Shown here one piece after another: positions 17,615-26,434 of a DNA stretch of 64,000 nucleotides (position 1 is the stretch's first letter; the number at the start of each line of letters is the position of its first letter). Location of the stretch: NCBI RefSeq assembly GCF_016612535.1, contig NZ_JAENXS010000001.1, forward strand, positions 3,435,501 to 3,499,500, in the 5' to 3' direction. The notes beneath the pieces were generated by a model. The model was not told where the DNA came from and made no database searches. It was given only the letters and a program-made list of their open reading frames with translations. A program made the translations under genes and the position numbers. This stretch comes from Bradyrhizobium diazoefficiens (GTDB taxonomy: Bacteria; Pseudomonadota; Alphaproteobacteria; Rhizobiales; Xanthobacteraceae).

Positions 17615-19176
17615 GCCGCCAGCCTCGGATCGTGTGCATGCATCGTGTAGATCGATGCCCAAGGGAGCAGTTCGTCCAGTCGCGCCGCAGGCCAACCATT
17701 GACGAGCTTCGCGAGAACATCAGCGAGCCAGTGCTCGGCATTGACGCCATTGAGCTTACAGGTCTCGATTAACGAAGCCAGCACTGCCCAATTCTCGGCG
17801 CCCTCGTCGCAACCGGCAAAAAGGGAGTTCTTGGCGTTGAGCTTGATCGGCCGCATCGCACGCTCGACAGCATTCGTGTCCATCTCGATGCGCCCGTCAT
17901 CAAGATAGAGCGTCAAGCCGTCCCAATGACGCAGCGCGTAACGCAAGGCCTTCGCCGTGTCGCTCTTCTGTGCAAGGTGATCAAGCTTGGCCTCAAACCA
18001 CTGCTTCAAGGCTGTAGCCAGAGGTCGGGCATGCGCCTGCCTGCCAGCACGGCGCTCGACATCTGATCGGCCGCGGAGCGCTTTTTCGACCGCGTAAAGT
18101 TCGGCGATGCGCTCAAGAGCCTCGCGGGCAACCGGCGCTGGCGCAGGCGAAGCCTCGCGCTCGATCTTCACAAATTGGCGCCTCAGATGCGACCAGCAGA
18201 AGGCGAGCGTCCCGGACAAGGCGTCCGCACGCGTCTCTCGGGTCATAGTCTTGTAAGCCTGATAACCGTCGCAGTGGATGATGCCGCGAAAGCCCTCAAG
18301 TAGCTGCAAGCCATGAACGGCCCCACGGCCCGGCGCATAGGCGTAAACCACAACAGGTGGGTCAGGTCCGGCCCAGGGCCTGTCATCGCGTGACAGCGCC
18401 CAGAAGTAGCCGGTTTTGGTCCTGCCGCGCCCCGGATCCAATACCGGTGCGGGGGTCTCGTCGACACAGAGCTTCGAAGAGGCGAGCAGAAGCTGGCGCA
18501 GACGATGCCACAAGGGCTTCAATTCCTGGGCGGCGTAGCCGACCCAGAAGGCGAGCGTGGAACGGTCGATGGCGATACCGTGCGTCGCCAGCATCTGCGC
18601 CTGGCGGTAAAGCGGCAAATGCCAATGATACTTGGCGTCGATCACATGCGCGACGAGCCGCTCGGTCGGCAGTCCTCCCCTGATCAATCGCTCGGGAGCA
18701 GCACGCTGGAGGACGACGCCGTGACAGGCGCGGCAGGCCAGTTTGGGGCGGCGGGTGACGATGACGCGATACTGCGCCGGTACGACGTCCAGCCTCTGGC
18801 TCTCATCGTGACCGATCTCAAAAAGGTCGCCTGCGCAGCACGGGCAGCAGGTTGCAGCGGGCATCAGGGTCTCGATGATGCGCGGCAAATGCTCCGGCAG
18901 CTTGCCACGATTGGCCCTCCGCTCGGCAGCTCTCTTCTCGCGTGCTTTGGGATTGGCGCGGTCCTCGGCTGCTTCGAGAGCCGCGACAGCCTGATCGATA
19001 TCCTCCAGAACAAGCTGGAGCTGATCAGCGTCAAGCTTTTCCGAGGATCGACCGAACTGCGCGTCTTTTGCAAGCTTGAGCAACCGCTCGAGCCTGGCGC
19101 AGCGATCCAGCAGAGCCGCGGCAAAGGCACGCAACTCGGCTGGATCGCTCGGCAGCTCATCAGGCAAATCACTCAT
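17611..19176 (-). CDS. tnpC: IS66 TnpC transposase (copy 1)
   Basis: A complete 521-aa IS66 TnpC. It has an N-terminal coiled/leucine-rich stretch, a zinc-finger-like CCPCCAGDLFEIG block (about residues 108-122) and a DDE core with ITLHCDG-type RGIIHCDGYQAYK. The C-terminus has [20 protein letters not shown] and AENWAVLASLIETCKLNGVN. The DDE catalytic domain cuts and joins the IS ends. It overlaps the downstream passenger gene by 4 bp. Confidence 0.96.
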   Translation of the reverse strand: MSDLPDELPSDPAELRAFAAALLDRCARLERLLKLAKDAQFGRSSEKLDADQLQLVLEDIDQAVAALEAAEDRANPKAREKRAAERRANRGKLPEHLPRIIETLMPAATCCPCCAGDLFEIGHDESQRLDVVPAQYRVIVTRRPKLACRACHGVVLQRAAPERLIRGGLPTERLVAHVIDAKYHWHLPLYRQAQMLATHGIAIDRSTLAFWVGYAAQELKPLWHRLRQLLLASSKLCVDETPAPVLDPGRGRTKTGYFWALSRDDRPWAGPDPPVVVYAYAPGRGAVHGLQLLEGFRGIIHCDGYQAYKTMTRETRADALSGTLAFCWSHLRRQFVKIEREASPAPAPVAREALERIAELYAVEKALRGRSDVERRAGRQAHARPLATALKQWFEAKLDHLAQKSDTAKALRYALRHWDGLTLYLDDGRIEMDTNAVERAMRPIKLNAKNSLFAGCDEGAENWAVLASLIETCKLNGVNAEHWLADVLAKLVNGWPAARLDELLPWASIYTMHAHDPRLAA

Positions 19177-19227
19177 TGGCCCGAGTCTGTCATGCTTCGC
19201 GCCCCGATGCAGCGAAGATTTTATGTC

Positions 19228-19581
19228 CTACGCAAGCGCTTTCGGCTGCAGGATTCGAGGCGCATGCATGCGTGTCCAATCCATGCCGGCCAGAAGCGCG
19301 GACAACTGCGCGGCGTTCATTCGCATGACGCCGTCAACGATCGGCGGCCACTTGAAGGCGCTGCCCTCAAGCCGCTTCCAATACAGCACGAGGCCACTAC
19401 CATCCCAGACAACTATCTTCACCCGATCAGCGCGCTTCGCACGGAAGACCACCGCCACGCCCTTCATCGGATCGTGGCCCAGCGTCTCCTTCGCCAACAG
19501 CGCCAGGCCATCTGCGCCCTTCCTGAAGTCTACAGGTCGGGTCGCAACATAAATCATGAAGCCAGCGGGAGCCGTCAGCAT
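19228..19581 (-). CDS. tnpB: IS66 TnpB (Orf2) protein (copy 1)
   Basis: A 117-aa IS66 Orf2-type protein with the signature MIYVATRPVDFRKGADGLAL and then AKRADRVKIVVWDGSGLVLY. It ends MNAAQLSALLAGMDWTRMH. It is required with TnpA and TnpC for IS66 transposition, though its biochemical role is unclear. It overlaps tnpA by 7 bp. Confidence 0.95.
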   Translation of the reverse strand: MLTAPAGFMIYVATRPVDFRKGADGLALLAKETLGHDPMKGVAVVFRAKRADRVKIVVWDGSGLVLYWKRLEGSAFKWPPIVDGVMRMNAAQLSALLAGMDWTRMHAPRILQPKALA

Positions 19582-19997
19582 GAACGTGTCCGGCGCAACG
19601 CAACAAACACATCACTCAACACGGCAAGGCCAGGCGTCCCTCGCACCTCAACTCGTGCCCCATGGAGCTCAACCGTCACAACGGCTGCTTCCGGCGACCC
19701 GGAGGGAGCTGCAGCCACCGATGGCGACGATTCCGACACCAACGGCACAAACGACAGTGCTCCCCCCGCAGCTGGCAGCACCAGTTGACCTGAACGCGCC
19801 CGGCGCCGCCAGTCATGCACCTGCTGGGGCCGGCAGCCATGGCGACGTGCGACATCTGTTACGATCGCGCCCGGCTCGAGACTGTCCGCGACGATCTGCG
19901 CCTTCAAATCATCTGGCCACTGTTTCCGGCCGCCGCCGGCGTACACTTCTATGCGCGGTGACAACGGTCGTCTTATGTCGTCCGAATGGTCGTCCAT
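19575..19997 (-). CDS. tnpA: IS66 TnpA (Orf1) DNA-binding protein (copy 1)
   Basis: About 140 aa starting MDDHSDDIRRPLSPRIEVY. A helix-turn-helix (KAQIVADSLEPGAIVTDVAR, then RHGCRPQQVHDWRRRAR) is followed by a Pro/Ala-rich linker and a C-terminal VTVELHGARVEVRGTPG motif. ATG 19997 is preferred over the in-frame GTG nine bases upstream because AAGGGTG lies upstream of it. It is a likely end-recognition protein. Confidence 0.93.
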   Translation of the reverse strand: MDDHSDDIRRPLSPRIEVYAGGGRKQWPDDLKAQIVADSLEPGAIVTDVARRHGCRPQQVHDWRRRARSGQLVLPAAGGALSFVPLVSESSPSVAAAPSGSPEAAVVTVELHGARVEVRGTPGLAVLSDVFVALRRTRSC

Positions 19998-20093
19998 TGT
20001 GAGCACCCTTGCAGAAGATGACTCTTCTAACGGCGCTCATAGGTCTACGCACAAACAATCTGATGGGCCTCGCAGCCCCGCTTACGTGGAAGC

Positions 20094-20396
20094 GGCAGGC
20101 ACAAGCCTTGCTCAGGCCAAGGCAGACAGGTGGGACGCGATGATGCGGAAACTGCGGTCATGCGGCCCGATTCGCCCGCGCGGCACCAGTCCAATACGGG
20201 GCGGCAAAGCAGGCAGGGCGCTGCCGGGGGCAACAAGCTCGGGCAGGAAGCAATAGCGCGTGATAGCCGCAAAAACGAGAGTCGGGCGACCTGCGCAAAG
20301 GGTCGGCGTACTCTTATCCTTGTTCGGAAGGCGAAATGTGCGAACTCATCGCTGCTATTCGGGAGCCAGACAAACGCCCCTTAACCGGTGCAGCCC
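20094..20396. other. Non-coding spacer between IS66 copy 1 and IS256 copy 2
   Basis: No recognisable gene, repeat or RNA on either strand. Confidence 0.5.
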
Positions 20397-20405
20397 TTCC
20401 ATTAG

Positions 20406-21805
20406 GAGCTATGGCGGATTTTGGGTGACGCGGCCTGATCAGGCGGCGCGGACTTCGGCGGTCGGAATGATTTCGATTCCGTCCGCAAACTTTACACCGG
20501 AGATAATCTTCGGCAACTGGTTTGTGCCCTTCAAGCGCCGCCAGGTCTTCGATGCGGCGCCGACGAGCTTGAAGACCATCAGCCTTGCTGTATGCGGCGA
20601 TAGCGCTCCCTTCGTTCGCACGGCAAGATGCCTGACCGTGGCAAAGACGCTCTCGATGGGGTTCGACGTGCGCAGATGCGACCAGTGCTCGGCAGGGAAG
20701 TCGTAAAATGCCAACATCGTCGAGCGATCTTTGATCAGGCATTCAACGGCCCGGTCGTATTTGACGCCGTATTTCTCCACGAAGATGTCGATCGCGGTTT
20801 CAGCCGCCGCGGTTCGGCGCCAGGTAGATGTCGCGAAGGCCGCGCTTCATCGCTGGCTGCACAAACTTGGCACCTTGTCGAGCACGTTGACCACCTTGTG
20901 ACACCAACACCGTTGATGTTGCGTGCCGGGGAAGATTTCATCGAGCGCCTGCCAGAAGCCGAGCGCACCGTCGCCGACGGCAAGCTGGGGTCCGATCCGC
21001 AAGCCGCGCTTGCGCAGATTGATCAGCAGTTCTCGCCAGCTTTGCGCGCTCTCGCGCACCCCGACCTGGAAGCCGATCAGTTCTTTCTTCCCTTCAGGCG
21101 TCGCCCCGATCAACACCAGCATGCATTCGGCATAGTCCTCCATGCGAGCCTGCAAATAGACGCCATCCGCCCAGATGTAGACGTAGCGCCGTGCCGACAG
21201 ATCACGCGCTTGCCAGCGCTCATATTCCGCCTGCCAGTCGCTCTTCAGCCTGGCAATGACCGACGGCGACAAGTTCGGCGCGTCCTTGCCGAGCAAGGCC
21301 GACAGCGCGTCCTGGAAGTCGTTGGTCGAGATGCCGCGCAAATAGAGCACCGGGATCAAGGCATCAAGACTCTTCGCGCGCCGGGCCCAGAGTGGCAGGA
21401 TCGTCGAATGGAACCGGATCCTGTCGCCTGGCCCGCTCGCCCGCGCTCGCGAACCTTCGGCCGGGCGACCGCCACCGGACCGATACCGGTGGCAATCTCG
21501 CGCTCCGGCCCGTGTCCATGCTGGACCACGCGCGCCTGGCCATCCGGCAGTACCAGATCCGCGGTCGACGCCAGGAACGTGTTGAACTCGAGCTCAACGG
21601 CTCTGGCGATCAGCTAGCGGGCTCCGGCCCGAAGTATATCAGTCAGTGGATCGTCAATCCGATCGGGCCGACGCAGGTGAAAAACGTTGCTACCCTCGGT
21701 CATAGGCGTATCGCTCTCCATCGTGAGGGGGTCTGGCAAGCTTGAAGCACCCGCCTCGATACGCCGCCTATCTTAGGTCGTCATCACCCAAATTCCGCCT
21801 AGCTC
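20406..21805 (-). mobile_element. IS256-family element 2, defective, with perfect 9-bp target duplication
   Basis: A 1400-bp element. The left end reads GAGCTATGGCGGATTTTGGG and the right end, read inward, GAGCTAGGCGGAATTTGGGT. It is flanked by identical TTCCATTAG repeats at 20397-20405 and 21806-21814. The transposase inside is broken, so it is immobile on its own, although the boundaries are still exact. It belongs to a different IS256 subtype from element 1. Confidence 0.93.
20439..21703 (-). pseudogene. IS256-family transposase, inactivated
   Basis: From ATG 21703 the minus strand codes MTEGSNVFHLRRPDRIDDPL, then hits an amber codon within RAGAR*LIARAV (near 21615). It continues through VVQHGHGPEREIATGIGPV, changes frame near 21400, runs on as IPVLYLRGISTNDFQDALSA and YVYIWADGVYLQARM, and changes frame again near 20880 before RTSNPIESVFATVRHLAVRT. 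The catalytic residues can be traced but lie in different frames. Confidence 0.92.
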
Positions 21806-22063
21806 TTCCATTAGTCCAGAGATCGACACCCCACTGTCGATCTTCCGAAAAATCCCATCGCGCCAACACGAGCGCTGTCTGCGATACTGCTTTGCTGAGC
21901 GGACCGGTGGACGCTCGTCGCAACATCGCGGAGCGCGATGGTGAGCTTGTGAGGAGAAGCCGCCAATGTTGCCGGAGACCTTCAGGCGCGCAACCCATCT
22001 GTGGTGGCCCGAACTCCATATCCGCTCCAGGAAATTTGCAACCCTGATCGGCTAACCCTTGGG

Positions 22064-22096
22064 TTGACGATCCAGCCTTCCTATACTAGGTATGCC
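22064..22096 (+). promoter_or_regulatory. gntR promoter with operator CCTA-TAC-TAGG shared with SBP2
   Basis: TTGACG at 22064-22069 is a -35-like hexamer. TCCTATACTAGGTATGCC at 22079-22096 is the reverse complement of the SBP2 upstream site (37573-37590) in 17 of 18 positions. Its core is the inverted repeat CCTA-TAC-TAGG. An identical site ahead of a GntR gene and an ABC operon is best explained as the GntR operator with autoregulation. Confidence 0.7.
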
Positions 22097-22168
22097 ACCC
22101 ACCTTGGCTTTCGCCGATTTATTGAGTCGCCAGAGCAGCACCTTTAATGGAAGCGATTGGAGAATGTC

Positions 22169-22903
22169 GTGATCAATTCACAACTCCGTGCTTCGTCGTC
22201 TCTGCATCAGTCAGTCCGTGAAGAAATTTTGAAGCGCATAACGAAGGGCACTTATCCGCCGTCCGTCCCTATCCCATCCACAGCGATGCTCAGCGAGGAA
22301 TTTGGGGTCAGTCCGATTACCATCAAGCGGGCTTTGCGTGATTTGCAGGCCTTGGGAGTGTTGACTGCGGTCGCAGGCAAGGGCACGTTCGTCAAGGAAC
22401 AGAAGCGATTTCTAATTGACCTCAGTGCCTTAGTGTTCTCTTGGGAGAACGCGAGTATACGACTGCTCTCGGTCACGAGGGAAAAAATAACCGATCCAAC
22501 AATGAGGGTACTCAAGCCGCCAAGTGAGTCGATGCTTTGCGTGCGAAAGATCATCTCGTTCGGAGACGAGATCCCCGCCGTTTACGATTCTACTTATATT
22601 TCATCGGATGTTGACGGCGAAATCATTGACGAGTTTGGCGAGCGCCTGGTAACCGAGGCGCTAAGTCGGAATGGGATTCGGATCCGGAGCGAATCTCATA
22701 TGATCGATGCAGCTCCCGCCGCTGGACAAGCTGCGGAAGTATTTGCCATCCCAAACGGCTATCCGATGCTGCGCCGTCTTTACAAGTTCACGACAAGTAA
22801 ACCGGGCGTGACTGTTTTCGGCGTTCTCCAATCGCCCTTCGACCGACTTGCCTATACTTTGAACCTTCAATCAGATCGCAAGAATCCGGCGCCAAAGAAG
22901 TGA
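22169..22903 (+). CDS. GntR family transcriptional regulator, HutC/UTRA subfamily
   Basis: About 244 aa. The N-terminal GntR winged helix covers residues about 8-72 (LHQSVREEILKRITKGTYPP then FGVSPITIKRALRDL.. GKGTFVKE). The C-terminal UTRA ligand domain covers about 95-235 (MLCVRKIISFGDEIPAVYDS, MLRRLYKFTTSKPGVTVFG). UTRA regulators are usually repressors released by a small-molecule metabolite such as an amino acid or sugar derivative. GTG 22169 is chosen because GGAG sits seven bases upstream. TTG 22157 is also in frame. The gene's own promoter carries the SBP2-type operator, so it probably represses the ABC operons in this window. Downstream are an ATPase stump and a MetC-like gene. Confidence 0.9.
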   Translation: MINSQLRASSSLHQSVREEILKRITKGTYPPSVPIPSTAMLSEEFGVSPITIKRALRDLQALGVLTAVAGKGTFVKEQKRFLIDLSALVFSWENASIRLLSVTREKITDPTMRVLKPPSESMLCVRKIISFGDEIPAVYDSTYISSDVDGEIIDEFGERLVTEALSRNGIRIRSESHMIDAAPAAGQAAEVFAIPNGYPMLRRLYKFTTSKPGVTVFGVLQSPFDRLAYTLNLQSDRKNPAPKK

Positions 22904-23072
22904 TCTCGCCGGGCTCTCGCATTCCTCTTCGCGACTGCGAGCGCTGGTGGACGGACCACGAGCTAAAATTGATTTGGTCCCTGAGGTCGAGGCATGCCGC
23001 GCTTATCGATATAAGCAACCATTCCCCGCCGGAGCAATCGTGAGCGTTCGACGGCGGAGCACATGGACAGAA

Positions 23073-23285
23073 ATGGTGCGCGAAGTTCTAGACGTCATTC
23101 GCAAGTTGGCTCGCGACGGTATAACGATGGTAATCGTCACTCATGAAATGGGGTTTGCACGCGAGATTGTCGACCAGGTTGCCTTTATGCACTCCGGAAT
23201 GATCCACGAAATTGGTCCACCTGACCAGATCTTCGGAGCTTCCCGCGAAAAGCGGACGCACGAATTTCTGTCAAAAGTTTTATGA
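23073..23285 (+). pseudogene. C-terminal stump of an amino-acid ABC transporter ATPase
   Basis: Plus-strand coding for MVREVLDVIRKLARDGITMV, then the switch motif [11 protein letters not shown] and DQVAFMHSGMIHEIGPPDQI.. through FLSKVL and a stop. This is the last ~70 residues of a GlnQ/EhuA-type ATPase, nearly parallel to the intact ATPase at 39868. Walker A, signature and Walker B regions are missing. Codons just upstream (RRSTWTEMV) look like a worn remnant of the TSALDPEM sequence. It precedes the MetC-like gene by nine bases. Confidence 0.85.
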
Positions 23286-23294
23286 GACGGCAAG

Positions 23295-24476
23295 ATGCGC
23301 AAGAACACCCATTTGGATGAAACGCTTTGCGTTATTCCGCCGGAAACACCGCTTGAAGGCTTTGCCAGCCTTGCCGTTCCCGTCTATCGCGGCTCGACAA
23401 TTATATTTCCGGACGCAGCCTCGTATCGCAGCCGGGCTGCTCGTGGGCCGGATGGCTATACCTATGGGCTCTCCGGGACGCCGACCACGCGGACTTTGGA
23501 ACGCCAGCTGTCTGCCGTGCACGATGCTGCACGAGCAATCATTGTGCCGTCTGGTCAGGCCGCAATTTCAGTCGCCATGCTTAGTGTGCTCAAGAAAGGC
23601 GATCATCTGCTCGTAACGGATAACGTCTATCCGCCTGTAAAGCACTTGACGCGCAAGATCCTCGGCGATTTAGGTGTCGAAACCGAGTTTTTTGATCCTA
23701 CTCAGCTGACAGACTTTGAGGCGCGGCTTCGACCCGGACGCACGCGGCTCGTATGGGTCGAGTCGCCTGGATCGACTACCATGGAAGTCTGCGATATCCC
23801 TGCCATTTCCCGCTTGAGCAAGGCAAAGGGCGCGCTCGTTGGATGTGACAACACCTGGGCGACAGGACTTCTGTGCAAGCCGCTGGATCTGGGCGTTGAT
23901 ATAGTTGCGGAAGCACTGACGAAATATGTAGGTGGCCATTCCGACATTTTGTTAGGGGCGGTTATTTTCCGTGACATGGATCTCTACCAACGGACACGAC
24001 TCACATTGAGTTCTCTCGGCGTCGGCGTTTCGCCTGACGAATGTTCTCTCGCGTTGCGCGGCATGCAAACAATGAGTCTCCGCCTGCGGCACGTTGGCGA
24101 ACTATCGGAGGAATTCGCTCAACGATTGACTCAGAACTGGAGTTACCCGGTGCTGCACCCTTGCCTTCCTAGTTTTCCCAATCACAGCATCTGGCAGCGT
24201 GATTTCAAAGGCAGTTCCGGTGTCTTCAGTCTCCAAATGGACGGAGTTTGCTCGGAGACTGTCGATCGCGCTTTGGATGGCCTGAAGACGATAGCCATTG
24301 GGGCGTCCTGGGGTGGGACGCGGAGCCTTGTCGCCCCAATGGTCATCGCCAATGATCGCGATGTTATGCCCTCAAGCCGAGCAACAACGTATCTGCGGAT
24401 TAGCATCGGCTTGGAGAACATCGATCATCTGTGGGCAGATCTTGAGGGGCTGCTGAACACGCTGCAGACGCAATAG
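23295..24476 (+). CDS. PLP-dependent trans-sulfuration enzyme (cystathionine beta-lyase-like)
   Basis: A complete 393-aa Cys/Met-metabolism PLP enzyme. Signatures are the N-terminal PVYRGSTIIFPDAA and YTYGLSGTPTTRTLERQL (cofactor phosphate region), the VESPGSTTMEVCDIPAI segment, CDNTWATGL with the pyridine-N Asp, and the Schiff-base Lys in ALTKYVGGHSDILLG. The family cleaves or exchanges C-S bonds of cystathionine-like amino acids. The subgroup matches MetC/cystathionine beta-lyase. It sits directly behind an ABC ATPase stump, and a relic of the same N-terminus (41060) lies downstream of the intact ABC operon. It was therefore probably the last gene of that transporter operon and acts on the imported compound. 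Confidence 0.92.
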   Translation: MRKNTHLDETLCVIPPETPLEGFASLAVPVYRGSTIIFPDAASYRSRAARGPDGYTYGLSGTPTTRTLERQLSAVHDAARAIIVPSGQAAISVAMLSVLKKGDHLLVTDNVYPPVKHLTRKILGDLGVETEFFDPTQLTDFEARLRPGRTRLVWVESPGSTTMEVCDIPAISRLSKAKGALVGCDNTWATGLLCKPLDLGVDIVAEALTKYVGGHSDILLGAVIFRDMDLYQRTRLTLSSLGVGVSPDECSLALRGMQTMSLRLRHVGELSEEFAQRLTQNWSYPVLHPCLPSFPNHSIWQRDFKGSSGVFSLQMDGVCSETVDRALDGLKTIAIGASWGGTRSLVAPMVIANDRDVMPSSRATTYLRISIGLENIDHLWADLEGLLNTLQTQ

Positions 24477-24740
24477 CTGCTGCAAAGCCACACACAACCG
24501 ACCTAAAGGTCGCTCGTAATGGCCATGCTCGGCGCGCGGATTTCAGACGCCGTGAAAGAAGAACTGCTGCCGGAGCATGCATGCGGTCTTGTCTGGCACG
24601 GAACGGCAGGCAGAGTTTGCACCGCATGCGTAACTCCGCGCGGTGATGCTCGAACGCAAAGCGGGCCACACTATTGCTGAGCTAATCAAAGCGACACTTG
24701 AACGCATCTGTCCTACACGCAACCCAATCAACGGGAGACA

Positions 24741-25985
24741 ATGATGACCGACTGGAACGAAGACGAGGTGCGCGCGCATTTCCCGGCGCTCGCGATCCGC
24801 GATGAGGGACGCGCTCGGGTCTATCTCGACGCTCCGGCTGGCTCACAGGTGCCGCAACGTGTGCTCGACAGGATGCACGAGGCCCTTGTCTCATCCTGCG
24901 CCAATGACGGTGCCCATTTCAGGACGTCGCAGGGTACGAGGCGCATCGTCGAGGAAGGTCTGAAGGCTGCCGCCGACTTCCTAAATGCCGGCAGCGACGA
25001 GATTGTCTTCGGTCTGAACACGACGTCGCTGCTCTTTCACTTCTCGCAGATGCTGGCGCGGGACTGGCAACCGGGCGACGAGATTCTGCTGACTCGTATG
25101 GATCATGACGGGAATATCGCGCCTTGGCTCATCGCAGCCGAGGCGCGTGGGGTCACGGTGCGCTGGCTCGACTTCGATCCCGAAACCTTCGGGTACCGCT
25201 ATGACACGCTGGATGAGCTGGTCGGCCCGCGCACGCGGCTGGTCGCGTGCAATCATGCAAGCAACCTTCTCGGTACGATCAACGACGTGACCCGTATCGT
25301 CGCGGCCGGTCGTGCCGTCGGAGCCGTTACCATGGTCGACGCCGTGCAATCGGCGCCGCATTTGCCCATTGACGTCAAGTACATCGGCTGCGACCTGCTC
25401 GCCTGCTCGCCATACAAGTTCTTTGGCCCACATGCCGGTCTGCTCTACCTGAGGGCCGAGGTCCGCGATCGTCTGAAGCCGCTCAAAGTCCGGCCTTCTT
25501 CATGGAACATGCCGACGCGCTTCTCGCCTGGCACCCCCTCCTTCGAAGCGATTGCCGGCACCGCGGGCGCCATTGAGCATTTGGCATGGCTCGGCGATAG
25601 ATTTGGCGGGATGGCCGGTGGGACGCTGCGCGCACGCATCGTTGCCGGCCTCGACGCCGCCAGTCGTCACGAGACCGCGTTGATGCGCCGCCTCTTCGAT
25701 GGTTTCGCCCAGCTTCCCGGCTTCCGCCTCTTCGGTCCTGGTTCAAACCGTATTCTCGAGCGGGTACCGACCTTGAGTTTTCTCCTGCCCGGCAAGAATG
25801 CAAACGCGACTGCCGAGCATCTCGCTCGTCGCAATATCTTTGCCTGGAGTGGCAGTTTCTACGCCTTCGAGGCCGCTCAGCGGCTCAAGATCGAGTCCGA
25901 AGGCGTGACTCGCATCGGCTTGGCCCACTACAACACGGCGGCCGAGATCGACGCGTTCCTGAGCGCTCTCGCCGAGCTAGTTTGA
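24741..25985 (+). CDS. Cysteine-desulfurase-like class V aminotransferase
   Basis: A complete 414-aa fold-type I PLP enzyme of the cysteine desulfurase-like subfamily. It has an N-terminal RVYLDAPAGSQVPQ, a DHDGNIAPWL segment, the pyridine-N Asp in VDAVQSAPHLPID, and the Schiff-base Lys in CSPYKFFGPHAGLLY. These proteins resemble SufS/NifS but often lack a proven desulfurase role. The start at ATG 24741 (or ATG 24744) follows GGGAGA. It is separated by 264 bp from the MetC-like gene on the same strand and reads as more GC-rich in codon third positions than its neighbours, which may point to a different origin. The reaction is not determined. Confidence 0.9.
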   Translation: MMTDWNEDEVRAHFPALAIRDEGRARVYLDAPAGSQVPQRVLDRMHEALVSSCANDGAHFRTSQGTRRIVEEGLKAAADFLNAGSDEIVFGLNTTSLLFHFSQMLARDWQPGDEILLTRMDHDGNIAPWLIAAEARGVTVRWLDFDPETFGYRYDTLDELVGPRTRLVACNHASNLLGTINDVTRIVAAGRAVGAVTMVDAVQSAPHLPIDVKYIGCDLLACSPYKFFGPHAGLLYLRAEVRDRLKPLKVRPSSWNMPTRFSPGTPSFEAIAGTAGAIEHLAWLGDRFGGMAGGTLRARIVAGLDAASRHETALMRRLFDGFAQLPGFRLFGPGSNRILERVPTLSFLLPGKNANATAEHLARRNIFAWSGSFYAFEAAQRLKIESEGVTRIGLAHYNTAAEIDAFLSALAELV

Positions 25986-26162
25986 GCGGCCGATCAAAGG
26001 TGTAGAGACGCCGCCCCGGCAAGGTGAAACAAAAGACGCAAGTACGCAAACTAACCTCCACGACGCCCATCGAACTCGGTTTATCCCAATGTGTCCCGAG
26101 AGCGGGACGCTCAACTTGAGCCCGGAGCGAACGCCGGGCTCGCACTTTGAAGGGCGGCGAAG

Positions 26163-26318
26163 ATGAGCAAACTCGTTCCTGCAGTAAGGTCCCGGATCAG
26201 AAACCTTCTTGTCGCAAATCGCTCTGAAATCGCAATCCGGATTTTCAGAGCCGCGTGCGAGTTGGGACTGCGAACATTCGCTGTCTATGCAGATGAGGAC
26301 AAACTCTCGCTTCATCGG
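26163..26318 (+). pseudogene. Pyruvate carboxylase / biotin carboxylase N-terminal stump
   Basis: From ATG 26163, after GGCGGCGA, the plus strand codes [20 protein letters not shown] and then [18 protein letters not shown], the unmistakable start of pyruvate carboxylase or a related biotin-dependent carboxylase. The gene stops being carboxylase at about 26318 and continues in frame into an IS66 tnpC fragment ([15 protein letters not shown]). More than 1000 residues are missing, so it is non-functional. Confidence 0.88.
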
Positions 26319-26434
26319 TTCGAGATGGACACCAATGCGGTCGAGCGTGCGATGCGGCCGATCAAGCGCAAGCGTAGCGCTGCGGCCCTTTCGATTGGCG
26401 CTTGACGCCTATCTTGACGGCGTGACGCGACGCC

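Larger units (their letters stand above)
16971..20085 (-). mobile_element. IS66-family insertion sequence copy 1, four genes, with 8-bp target duplication
   Basis: A 3115-bp element with ends GTAAGCGTAGCTCTGCGGCC (left) and, read inward, GTAAGCGGGGCTGCGAGGCC (right). The flanks are an identical 8-bp repeat GTGGAAGC at 16963-16970 and 20086-20093, the duplication length expected of IS66. Gene order on the minus strand is tnpA, tnpB, tnpC and then a pRiA4b ORF-3-like gene. All four are open. Copy 4 (60308-63422) has exactly the same length and gene order. Confidence 0.95.

Noticed and set aside
18505..19788. A 427-codon plus-strand open frame
   Set aside because: It is the antisense shadow of IS66 tnpC and tnpB, whose motifs are unmistakable on the other strand.
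20628..21617. A 329-codon plus-strand open frame
   Set aside because: Antisense shadow of the dead IS256 transposase within clear IS ends.
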